This document shows positions 23,909 through 31,336 of a stretch of DNA of 45,193 nt, in pieces (position 1 is the stretch's first letter; each line of letters starts with the position of its first letter). A program made the position numbers and the translations under genes. Origin of the DNA: Pseudomonas sp. REP124 (GTDB taxonomy: Bacteria; Pseudomonadota; Gammaproteobacteria; Pseudomonadales; Pseudomonadaceae); the NCBI RefSeq assembly GCF_020164475.1, contig NZ_JAIQWX010000040.1:1-45193 (forward strand), given 5' to 3'. The notes beneath the pieces were generated by a model. That model was not told the DNA's origin. It saw only the letters and a program-made list of their open reading frames with translations, and searched no databases.

Positions 23909-24017
23909 TGTGGCGAGGGGGCTCGCCCCCGTTGGACTGCGCAGCAGTCCCATCTTTTAGGGCCGCTTCGCAGCCCAACGGGGCGGTGCGACGTTTCGAC
24001 AAGCCCCCTCGCCACAA
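23909..24017. repeat. Family-2 palindromic repeat with the 18-nt module
   Basis: The left arm CTGTGGCGAGGGGGCT (around 23909-23924) pairs with CAAGCCCCCTCGCCACA (24000-24016). The inner arms GGACTGCGCAGCAGTCC and GGGCCGCTTCGCAGCCC lie between. The 18-mer GCGGTGCGACGTTTCGAC occupies 23983-24000. It lies between the GbuR-site candidate and gbuR. Confidence 0.78.
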
Positions 24018-24100
24018 TGACCTTATCGGCTGTTCGACTTTTGACGGGCTGTCATTAGGGCAAGTCCTTCACCACAAGTAGCCCTATCCGGAGCCCTTGC

Positions 24101-24997
24101 ATGGCCAACGCTTTACCCGACCTGAAACTATTGCGCATCTTCGTCAGCGTGGTGCGGCATCAGGGATTTGCCAATGCCCAGCAGGAGCTCAACCTCTCTA
24201 CGTCGGCCATTAGCACCTACATGAGCCAGCTCGAATCGGCCCTGGGCCTGGTGCTGTGCCATCGCGGGCGGGGCGGTTTCAGCCTGACCAGCAAGGGCGA
24301 GTTGTTCCATCAGGAGACGCTGCGTCTTTTAGGTGAGCTGGAAGGATTCGAGCAGTACGCCGCCGCGCTCAAGGGCGAATTGCGCGGCACGCTGAACCTG
24401 GGGGTGATCGACTCGACGGTCAGCGACAAGGCCCTGCCGTTCGCCGAAGCCATCGGCGCCTACAGCCAGGAACACCCGGCGGTACACCTGCACTTGTCGG
24501 TGATGAGTCCCTACGAACTGCAACTGGGTGTCCAGGACAACCGCCTGGACTTGGCCATCGGCGCGTTTTCCACGCGGATGAGCGGTCTGGTGTACATGCC
24601 GCTGTACCGCGAACAGCACTGGCTGTATTGCAGCAACCGGCACCCGCTGTTCAATGAGCGGCGCATTCCCGAGCAGGTCATCACCCAACAGCGCATGGTC
24701 GGTCGCGGCTACTGGAGCCAGGCCGAGCTGGCGCGCCACGGCTTCAAGCACAGCGCGGCGACGGTGGAGAGTATGGAAGCGCAGCTGATTCTGGTGCTGT
24801 CCGGTGCCTATATCGGTTACTTGCCCGAGCACTATGCCCAGGCCTGGGCGGACAAGGGCGACTTGCGTGTGTTGCTGCCGGCGACCTTCGGTTATCAGGC
24901 ACCGTTCTCGATGATCGTGCGCCGCGGTCGCAGCCGTGAGCCGCTGATCCAGACCTTCCGCGATCTGCTCAAAGCGCAGCTGAACCAGGCGACTTGA
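24101..24997 (+). CDS. gbuR: LysR-family regulator of guanidinobutyrate use
   Basis: A 298-residue LysR-type regulator, divergent from gbuA. The winged helix spans about residues 7-65 (LKLLRIFVSVVRHQGFANAQ, then LNLSTSAISTYMSQLE). The effector domain includes GTLNLGVIDSTVSDKA and DNRLDLAIGAFSTRMSG. The placement equals that of P. aeruginosa PA1422 (GbuR), which activates gbuA in the presence of 4-guanidinobutyrate. The identity rests on synteny as well as sequence. CGGAG stands about 7 nt before the ATG. The DTW gene starts 10 bp after its stop, so the two may be co-transcribed without a functional link. Confidence 0.85.
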   Translation: MANALPDLKLLRIFVSVVRHQGFANAQQELNLSTSAISTYMSQLESALGLVLCHRGRGGFSLTSKGELFHQETLRLLGELEGFEQYAAALKGELRGTLNLGVIDSTVSDKALPFAEAIGAYSQEHPAVHLHLSVMSPYELQLGVQDNRLDLAIGAFSTRMSGLVYMPLYREQHWLYCSNRHPLFNERRIPEQVITQQRMVGRGYWSQAELARHGFKHSAATVESMEAQLILVLSGAYIGYLPEHYAQAWADKGDLRVLLPATFGYQAPFSMIVRRGRSREPLIQTFRDLLKAQLNQAT

Positions 24998-25007
24998 GGA
25001 AAGCACC

Positions 25008-25604
25008 ATGTCCAGAATTCAATGTTCGCGCTGCCTGCGTCCGCAAAGCCACTGCCTCTGCCCGCTGATCCCCAGCCTCGACAGTCGTACCCGGGTGTTG
25101 CTGTTGCAGCATCCCAGTGAAGTGAATCATGCGCTGAATACGGCGCGGCTGGCGGCACTGGGTTTGACCAACGCCGAGTTGATCGTCGGCGAGGTGTTCG
25201 AAGATTTGCCCCGGTTGTTGAATCAGCCGGGATACCGTGCGCGGTTGCTGTTTCCCGGCGACGAGGCGCAGCCGATGCAGACTTATGTCGAATCAGATGA
25301 GCCATTGCTGCTGGTGGTCCCGGACGGCACCTGGCGCAAGGCGCGCAAGATGCTGCACCTCAATCCGTTGCTGGCGGCATTGCCCAGGGTGACCCTGGTC
25401 GAGGGCGGTGTGTCCCGCTATCGGTTGCGCAAGGCACCGGGGCCGGGGGCGTTGTCGACGATAGAGGCGATCGTGCAGGCGTTACAGGTGCTGGAAGCGC
25501 CGGCCTCGTTCGAGCCGTTGTTGAGGCCGTTCGAGGCGTTGATCGAGGGGCAGATTGCGGCGATGGGGGAGGAGACCTTTCAGCGTAATCATGGGCCGAA
25601 ATAG
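25008..25604 (+). CDS. DTW-domain tRNA-uridine aminocarboxypropyltransferase
   Basis: A 198-residue protein of the DTW family. The N-terminal CSRCLRPQSHCLCPL is a Cys-rich zinc-binding-type motif. The signature VPDGTWRKARKML, with the D-G-T-W sequence, is the domain's name-giving motif. VEGGVSRYRLRKAPGPGALS and STIEAIVQAL follow. The family (E. coli TapT/YfiP is a member) uses S-adenosylmethionine to add the acp group to uridine 47 of tRNA, giving acp3U. It starts 10 bp after gbuR, probably sharing its transcript. REPs follow the stop. Confidence 0.86.
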   Translation: MSRIQCSRCLRPQSHCLCPLIPSLDSRTRVLLLQHPSEVNHALNTARLAALGLTNAELIVGEVFEDLPRLLNQPGYRARLLFPGDEAQPMQTYVESDEPLLLVVPDGTWRKARKMLHLNPLLAALPRVTLVEGGVSRYRLRKAPGPGALSTIEAIVQALQVLEAPASFEPLLRPFEALIEGQIAAMGEETFQRNHGPK

Positions 25605-25623
25605 GTGTTGCCTGTGCCGGCCT

Positions 25624-25714
25624 CTTCGCGGGCAAGCCCGCTCCCACAGGTTTCGTGTTGGTCGCAGAATTTGGGTTCGACACCGACACTGTGGGAGCGG
25701 GCTTGCCCGCGAAG
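25624..25714. repeat. REP pair
   Basis: Units of the CGCGGGCAAGCCCGCTCCCA type lie at 25624-25648 (minus) and 25689-25714 (plus). They lie between the convergent DTW and lapC genes and probably form a 3'-end hairpin for one or both transcripts. No T-run follows. Confidence 0.85.
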
Positions 25715-25749
25715 AGGCCAGATGAATCAACACAAATCCAACGGCCTGA

Positions 25750-27117
25750 CTACCTCTCCCGCATCGCCTCGGTACGGGCCTTCAGCACCGGCTTGAGCAG
25801 GTAATCCAGCACCGTTTTCTCCCCGGTAATAATGTCCACCGTCGCCACCATCCCGGGAATGATCAGCAGCGGTTTCGCATCCCCACCCAAATGATTCTTG
25901 TCGGTACGCACCTGAATCAAATAGAAGCTGTTGCCCTTGTCGTCAGTGATGGTATCCGCCCCAATCAGCTCCAGCTTCGCACTCAACCCCCCATAGATCG
26001 TGTAGTCATAGGCACTGAACTTGACCATTGCCTTCTGCCCCGGATGCAGGAACGCGACGTCCTGTGGCCGTACCTTGGCCTCGATCAACAGGTTGTCCTC
26101 GAACGGCACGATTTCCACCATGTCACTACCCGGCTGCACCACGCCGCCGATGGTGTTGACCTTGAGCAGCTTGATGATGCCCTTGACCGGCGAAACCACC
26201 GTGGTGCGGGTCACGCGGTCGTCGATGGCGATGCTCGATGCAGTGATTTTCGACAGGTCAGTGCGTTTCTCGTTCAGCTCCTTGGCCGCTTCCGAACGGA
26301 AAGTCTGTTCCGATTCGTCGATCTTGCTGCGGATCTCGGCAATCGCCGATTCCGCCCTCGGGATCGCCAGGTTGGTAGCGTTGAGCGAACCGCGGATTTC
26401 CACGGCGCTGCGCTTGAGCCGCAGGATCTCCACCGGCGAAACGGCGCCGGTCTTGACCAGTGGTTCGGACATGCCCATTTCCTGATTGACCAGCGCCAGG
26501 CTTGAACTGTACTGGCCAGCTTTCGAGCGGAACTCCGCAAGCTCCTGAGTTTTCTGCCGAAGCTGTTCGGTCAGGGTCCGTTGTTCGCTTGCCAGCCGAC
26601 GTTGCCTCTGGTCGTACAGCGCACGCTCGTCTTCGGCCACTTGCGGCGCCTTGGCGATCACTTCATCCGACAGCTTCAGCGGCCGACCTTCGGCTTCCGC
26701 CGACAGCCGTTCGACCTGCGCGGTGAGGGCATAACGATCGGCCTCGCTTTCGCCTTTATTTGACAGGTACCGCGTGTCATCCAGGCGCAGCAGAGTGTCG
26801 CCCTTGTTCACCATTTGCCCTTCGCGCACGAAGATCTCGGTGACGATGCCGCCTTCAAGGTTCTGGATCACCTGTACCTTGCTCGACGGGATCGCCTTGC
26901 CTTCGCCCATGGTGACTTCCTGCAGCACCGCGAATTTGGCCCAGACCACCGCGCTGATCAACAACGCCGCCGCCAGCCACACGGTGATCCGCGACCAGCG
27001 CGGCGAATCCTCCAGCGAGGCCCCGGCGGTTTCCGGCATGAATTCGGCCTCGGCGCTTTTGCTAAAGCTGTCGAAGTAGCCGCGTCCCTTGGGGGTAATC
27101 GGTTCGGAAGCAGACAT
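25750..27117 (-). CDS. lapC: Type I secretion membrane-fusion protein LapC
   Basis: A 455-residue HlyD-family periplasmic adaptor linking the LapB ABC exporter to outer-membrane LapE. A cytoplasmic N-terminus (to about 44) is followed by one membrane segment (ITVWLAAALLISAVVWAKFAVL), then a lipoyl/barrel half (VQVIQNLEGGIVTEIFVREG). A long alpha-helical hairpin with coiled coil (about residues 130-310) follows, then the second lipoyl half and the C-terminal beta domain (VVSPVKGIIKLLKVNTIGGV). The ATG is 9 bp after the lapB stop. Its ribosome-binding site (GGAG) overlaps that stop, so translation is coupled. It is the last gene of lapE-lapB-lapC. The same arrangement serves the LapA adhesin in P. 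fluorescens. Confidence 0.9.
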   Translation of the reverse strand: MSASEPITPKGRGYFDSFSKSAEAEFMPETAGASLEDSPRWSRITVWLAAALLISAVVWAKFAVLQEVTMGEGKAIPSSKVQVIQNLEGGIVTEIFVREGQMVNKGDTLLRLDDTRYLSNKGESEADRYALTAQVERLSAEAEGRPLKLSDEVIAKAPQVAEDERALYDQRQRRLASEQRTLTEQLRQKTQELAEFRSKAGQYSSSLALVNQEMGMSEPLVKTGAVSPVEILRLKRSAVEIRGSLNATNLAIPRAESAIAEIRSKIDESEQTFRSEAAKELNEKRTDLSKITASSIAIDDRVTRTTVVSPVKGIIKLLKVNTIGGVVQPGSDMVEIVPFEDNLLIEAKVRPQDVAFLHPGQKAMVKFSAYDYTIYGGLSAKLELIGADTITDDKGNSFYLIQVRTDKNHLGGDAKPLLIIPGMVATVDIITGEKTVLDYLLKPVLKARTEAMRER

Positions 27118-27126
27118 GGCCGACTC

Positions 27127-29286
27127 CTAGACTGCCGCAGAGCCGACACGGCCCTTGCGCAGTGCATCAATAACCGCTTCTTTCGGCCCGTCCGCGACGA
27201 TCCGCCCGTTGTCCAGCACGATCAACCGATCCACCAGGCTGAGCATCGAAGTACGGTGGGTGACCAGCAGCACGGTTTTGCCCTGGACCAGGCCGTGGAG
27301 TTTTTGCCGCAGTACGTCTTCGCTGCTGTTGTCCATGGCGCTGGTGGGTTCGTCGAGCAGCATGATCGGCGGATCCAGCAACATGGCACGGGCCAGCAGC
27401 ACAGCCTGGCGCTGGCCGCCGGAGAGCAGTTGTCCGCGCTCGCCCACAGGGCGGTCGAAGCCTTGCGGGTGCTGCCGGGCCAGTTCGGTAACGCCGGTCA
27501 GCTCCGCCACTTCGAGCATGCGCGAATCGCTGATGTAGCGCGCGCCGAGGGTCAGGTTGTCGCGCAGGCTGCCGGCCAGCAGCGGCAGGTCGTGGGCGAC
27601 ATAACCGATCTGATGGCGCAGGTCGGCGACGTCCACTTGCCGCAGGTCCAGGCCATCGAGCAGCAATTGGCCTTCCTCGGGTTCGAGGAAGCCCATGACC
27701 ATGCGCGCCAGGGTGCTTTTGCCGGAGCCGCTGCGACCGATGATGCCGATCCGTTCACCGGGTTTGACGCTGAAACTGATGTTGGCCAGCGCCGCCGCGC
27801 TCTGGCCGTTGTAGCGGAAGGTCACGCCGACCACGTCCAGTGCGCCCTGCAGGTGGGTGCGCTCCAGCGGCCGCTGGCGGGCATCGCGCTCCTGGGGCAG
27901 GGCCATCAGGGCGTCGGTGCTTTTCATGGTCAGTTGCGCTTGCTGGTAACGGGTGATCAGCCCGGCGATCTGCCCCAGCGGTGCCAGGACCCGGCTGCCG
28001 AGCATGTAGGTCGCCACCAGGGCGCCGACGCTGAGGTTGCCGGCGATGATGCTGTAGACCCCGGCGACAATGGTCGCCATACCGGAAAACTGCTGGATGA
28101 ACAGGGTGCCGTTGGTGGCGAACGCCGCCAGATTGCGTGCGTGGCTGTCCAGGCGGGTGAGGGCGCCGTGGGTGCTTTCCCATTTGTGCTGACGTTCGCT
28201 TTCGGCGCTGCAGGCCTTGAGGGTTTCCAGGCCGCCGAGGGTTTCGATCAGCAGGGCCTGACGTTCGGCGCCCAGGCTCAGGCTTTTTTGCACGGTGTCG
28301 CGCAGCCGCGCCTGAATCACCATGGCGAAAATGATCGTGATCGGAAACGCCAGGATCGGAATCACCACCAGCCAGCCACCGAGCAAGCCGATCACCAGCA
28401 GCATCAGCAGGGCGAAGGGCAGGTCGATCAGGCTGGTGAGGGTCACCGCCGTGAGAAATTCCCGCAGCCCCTGAAAGTCATGGATGCTCTGGGCGAAGCC
28501 GCCGATGGTCGCCGGTTTGGCTTTCATCGCCATGCCGGTGATGCGCTCGAACAAAGTCGCGGAAAGGATCACGTCGGTTTTCTTGCCGGCGGTGTCCAGC
28601 AGGTGCGCGCGCACCACTCGCAGCACCAGCTCGAATCCGGTGCCGATCAGCAGGCCGATGGTCAGCACCCACAGGGTCGACGTGGCCTGGTTCGGTACGA
28701 CGCGATCGTAGGTCTGCATCACGAACAACGGCACCATCAACCCCAGCAGGTTGATCAGGAAGCTTGCCAGGATCGCATCGCTGTATAGCCATTTCGACAG
28801 CTTCAGGGTGTCGCGAAACCACGCCTGCACCCGTGGCACCAGCGGCGAGCGCAGATCTTCGAGTTCATGTCGCGGGCGGGCGAACAGGGCCTGGCCGCTG
28901 TAGTGTTCGGCGAGTTCTTCGGGGCTGATCCATTGTTCGCCGCCGTCGGCTTCGCTGGGCAGGATCAGCACCCGGCCGTCTTCGCCGATACGCCTGAGCA
29001 CCGCGGTGCGGTCGTTGTTGAGCAACAGCAACACCGGCAGGTTGAGCGGGGAAATGTCCTTGAGTTCGCGGCGCAGCAGACGCGCCTGCAAGCCGGCGCG
29101 GGCCGCGGCGCGGGGCAGCAGGTCCAGGCTCATGCGTTGCTTGGCCATGGGCAGCCCGGCGCTGAGGCTGGCGCGGCTGACGGTTGCACCGTGGAGTTTG
29201 CAGAGGATCAACAGACCGTCCAGAAGCGGGTCATCGAAGCTCAGGCGCGGATCGACACCGGTGTTGCCGGGTTCCATGCTGGTCAC
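27127..29286 (-). CDS. lapB: Type I secretion ABC transporter/permease LapB
   Basis: A 719-residue inner-membrane ABC exporter. The first about 130 residues form a C39-like domain (DPLLDGLLILCKLHGATVSR), which in RTX exporters lacks proteolytic activity and recognises the substrate. Then come six membrane segments (about 165-430, with SKWLYSDAILASFLINLLGL). The nucleotide-binding domain (about 480-719) has Walker A GRSGSGKST, signature LSGGQRQAV and Walker B IMLLDEPTSAMD. GTG 29286 is preferred since GGAG stands 8 nt before it. ATG 29277 is possible but its site is 17 nt away, and an upstream frame start at 29337 lies before a hairpin. It is 9 bp before lapC. Likely substrate: the RTX adhesin at 31337-39997. 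Confidence 0.92.
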   Translation of the reverse strand: MTSMEPGNTGVDPRLSFDDPLLDGLLILCKLHGATVSRASLSAGLPMAKQRMSLDLLPRAAARAGLQARLLRRELKDISPLNLPVLLLLNNDRTAVLRRIGEDGRVLILPSEADGGEQWISPEELAEHYSGQALFARPRHELEDLRSPLVPRVQAWFRDTLKLSKWLYSDAILASFLINLLGLMVPLFVMQTYDRVVPNQATSTLWVLTIGLLIGTGFELVLRVVRAHLLDTAGKKTDVILSATLFERITGMAMKAKPATIGGFAQSIHDFQGLREFLTAVTLTSLIDLPFALLMLLVIGLLGGWLVVIPILAFPITIIFAMVIQARLRDTVQKSLSLGAERQALLIETLGGLETLKACSAESERQHKWESTHGALTRLDSHARNLAAFATNGTLFIQQFSGMATIVAGVYSIIAGNLSVGALVATYMLGSRVLAPLGQIAGLITRYQQAQLTMKSTDALMALPQERDARQRPLERTHLQGALDVVGVTFRYNGQSAAALANISFSVKPGERIGIIGRSGSGKSTLARMVMGFLEPEEGQLLLDGLDLRQVDVADLRHQIGYVAHDLPLLAGSLRDNLTLGARYISDSRMLEVAELTGVTELARQHPQGFDRPVGERGQLLSGGQRQAVLLARAMLLDPPIMLLDEPTSAMDNSSEDVLRQKLHGLVQGKTVLLVTHRTSMLSLVDRLIVLDNGRIVADGPKEAVIDALRKGRVGSAAV

Positions 29287-29341
29287 ATTGAACGCTCCGG
29301 TAAATGGCAGGACAGAAACAGATGAACAACGCACCACATCG

Positions 29342-29370
29342 TGTAGGAGCAGCCTTCGGCAGCTCCTACA
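29342..29370. repeat. Hairpin between lapE and lapB
   Basis: TGTAGGAGC (29342-29350) and GCTCCTACA (29362-29370) pair, with an inner GCC-TTC-GGC. It is a copy of the dispersed repeat used as a terminator at 7436-7497. It sits in the 99-bp gap between lapE and lapB without a U-run, so it could attenuate or protect the message rather than terminate it. Confidence 0.7.
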
Positions 29371-29385
29371 CGCGGACCGGGCTTT

Positions 29386-30744
29386 TTATTTGAGCTCAGG
29401 CAAACGAGCTTCGCTCTTCACCTCGGCCTGGGCAATCGCATCGGCAGGCAGCACCACCCGCTGCTTGCTCAGCAACTGGCCCATGTTCGCCAGTACACGG
29501 TACATCGAATATTCCTCGGTGTAGCGTACTTCGGTGTAGCGGCGGTTGGCGTTGTAGAGTTCGTTTTCGCTGTCCAGCAGGTCGAGCAGGGTCCGTTGGC
29601 CGAGGCCGAACTGGTCCTGGTAGGCCATGCGTACGCGTTTGCTGGTATCGGCGTATTCACGGGCGGTCGGCGTCTGTTTCTTGGCATTGACCATGGCGTT
29701 CCACGCCAGGTTGATGTTCTCGTTTAGCTGGCGCAGGGCATTGTTGCGGATGTCCATCGCCTGATTGATCTTGTGCGCGTCCGATTGCAGGCGCGCCTTG
29801 TCGCTGCCGCCGCGGAACAGGTTGTAGTTCATCACCACACCGACCCGCCATTCATTGTCATGGCCCTTGTCGCCCTGAATATTGTTGTTCGCGCCCACCG
29901 CAGCTTCGGCGTCGAAGCGTGGATAGAACGGCGACTTGGCCACTTCGTACTGGCTCTCGGCCGATTGCACGTCGGCCTGGGCGGATTTCAGATAAGGGTT
30001 GTTATCCACCATGCTCTGCTGGGCTTCATGCAAGCCTGCCGGCAGTTCTCCGCGAATCGAAGGCGGGGCTTCCAGTTCGTCGGGCAGGCGCCCGACCACA
30101 GCGGCGAAATTCGACTCGGCGTCAGCCAGGTCCACCTGGGCGGTATCGAGGTTGTTTTCCGCCAGGGCTCGACGAGCGGTGGACTGGTCGGCGTCGGCGT
30201 TACTGCCCACGCCGCGTTCGGTACGCAGACCGATCTGATCGTTGACCCGCAAGTGTGCCTGCAGGTTGTTCTGGGCCAGGGTCACCAGTTCGCGGCGCTT
30301 GAGGACTTCGAGATAGACCTCGATCGTGCGCAGGGCCAGGTCCTGTGCGGTGCCTTGAGCGTAATAGGCGCGGGAGTTGACCACGCCTTTGGTGCGCTCG
30401 ACTTCGTTGGCAGTGTTGAAACCGTCGAACAGCATCTGCCGCAGCCGCAGTTCCGACTGGGTGTAATTGAGGATCGAGGTGTGGTGATTGCCGAACGCCC
30501 GGGTGTTGGTGTTATCGCTGTAGCCGCGCCCGTAGGCGGCATTCAAATCGACCGACGGATAAAAGCCGCCCTTGGCGACCTTCACGTCTTCATCAGCCGA
30601 CAGACGGCTGTCTACCCGCGATGCCAGTTCCGGGTGGGTTGCAATAGTGCTCTGGATGGCTTCGGTCAGGTTCATGGCTTGAGCCTGATAGGTGCAGGCC
30701 ATGGCCAGTAAAACTGCGGAACAGAGGGGGTTAAGGCGGCGCAT
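29386..30744 (-). CDS. lapE: Outer-membrane TolC-family protein LapE
   Basis: A 452-residue outer-membrane efflux tunnel. The signal peptide is RRLNPLCSAVLLAMACTYQA with cleavage near AQA-MNL. Duplicated OEP/TolC repeats are visible: MNLTEAIQSTIATHPELASR starts the first. LRTIEVYLEVLKRRELVTLA forms a tunnel helix. The second repeat begins near NNPYLKSAQADVQSAESQYE and ends in DLLDSENELYNANRRYTEV. GGAGATG stands 7 nt before the ATG. It is the first gene of the lapE-lapB-lapC operon. Retention of LapA in LapE is the accepted model for the N-terminal plug of the adhesin in P. fluorescens. A FleQ-box candidate lies about 40 bp upstream. Confidence 0.92.
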   Translation of the reverse strand: MRRLNPLCSAVLLAMACTYQAQAMNLTEAIQSTIATHPELASRVDSRLSADEDVKVAKGGFYPSVDLNAAYGRGYSDNTNTRAFGNHHTSILNYTQSELRLRQMLFDGFNTANEVERTKGVVNSRAYYAQGTAQDLALRTIEVYLEVLKRRELVTLAQNNLQAHLRVNDQIGLRTERGVGSNADADQSTARRALAENNLDTAQVDLADAESNFAAVVGRLPDELEAPPSIRGELPAGLHEAQQSMVDNNPYLKSAQADVQSAESQYEVAKSPFYPRFDAEAAVGANNNIQGDKGHDNEWRVGVVMNYNLFRGGSDKARLQSDAHKINQAMDIRNNALRQLNENINLAWNAMVNAKKQTPTAREYADTSKRVRMAYQDQFGLGQRTLLDLLDSENELYNANRRYTEVRYTEEYSMYRVLANMGQLLSKQRVVLPADAIAQAEVKSEARLPELK

Positions 30745-30782
30745 GGTGCATCTCCCTGACGTCCTGATGGTGCTTTATCGTC

Positions 30783-30796
30783 GCCAATTTATTGAC
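30783..30796 (-). promoter_or_regulatory. FleQ-box candidate upstream of lapE
   Basis: On the minus strand the sequence is GTCAATAAATTGGC. The FleQ consensus I recall from P. aeruginosa is GTCaNTAAAtTGAC, so 13 of 14 positions fit. FleQ is a c-di-GMP-binding enhancer-type regulator known to control lap genes in Pseudomonas. The box ends 39 bp before the lapE ATG. A weak sigma54-like spacing (GG-N10-GC within 30771-30786) overlaps it. Confidence 0.55.
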
Positions 30797-31051
30797 GACA
30801 TTTATAGGAAAACCGTTTCACGGGTTTTACATCAGAGCTAAGAACATTCTGGAGAGAAGCTAAGAAGGTTTTCTCATAATGGTTATGCCGAAAAAAACTT
30901 ATGCGCTCTGCAAAATCCAGCACATTGTTCAGTTGCGAAGCCCTTGTTTTATGAGCTCTAGGGCGCTCATCAGGGTTTTGCGAAAGTTCCAATCCACTTA
31001 TCGACATGGAGCGGAGAAGTGCTGGAGGGGAGGGACGCGGAGCGGGTTGTT

Positions 31052-31069
31052 GTGACAATTTTTTGTCAC
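31052..31069. promoter_or_regulatory. GTGACAA/TTGTCAC palindrome before the adhesin gene
   Basis: Perfect 7-bp arms (31052-31058 and 31063-31069) around TTTT, 268 bp upstream of the adhesin ATG. It could be an operator or, as RNA, a hairpin. No U-run follows, so it is not a typical terminator. The regulator is unknown. Confidence 0.4.
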
Positions 31070-31336
31070 TCCAGTGATTCACAACCGTTACGCATCGCTC
31101 GCAGGGCCGGTCATCCACGAAGAGAGGTCCGATGTCATTGATGGCAAAGGATTTTTCACCGGCGTAGATGACGCCCGTGAGCAGTACGCTGGGCGAGATT
31201 ATCGCCAGGGAAGCGGCTTACGCAGGTAAACGCTGACCGGCAAACGCTCTGCCAGCCACCCGCCTTGTTCATCCACACGCATGTTCTCCGTCACAAAAAA
31301 AGGTGCCGACAGCGGTTGGCAGCGGAGGAAATGCAC

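Larger units (their letters stand above)
23716..24100. other. gbuA-gbuR divergent regulatory region
   Basis: 385 bp between gbuA and gbuR. The gbuA-proximal part holds the TTAGTT/AACTAA palindrome at 23836-23859, about 120 bp upstream of the gbuA ATG. The gbuR-proximal part (23909-24017) is filled by a family-2 palindromic repeat. No certain -35/-10 pairs were assigned. Confidence 0.6.
30745..31336. other. Divergent lapE/adhesin promoter region
   Basis: 592 bp with no credible gene; the open frame at 30789-31118 (minus) has no protein-like composition. The lapE side (30780-30960) is distinctly AT-rich. Elements seen are the FleQ-box candidate at 30783-30796, a GTGACAA/TTGTCAC palindrome at 31052-31069, and the adhesin ribosome-binding site GGAGGA at 31324-31329. 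No sure -35/-10 pair for the adhesin was identified. Confidence 0.7.

Noticed and set aside
30789..31118. A 109-codon minus-strand frame between lapE and the adhesin
   Set aside because: It has no ribosome-binding site and irregular composition, and lies in AT-rich regulatory DNA with promoter elements.
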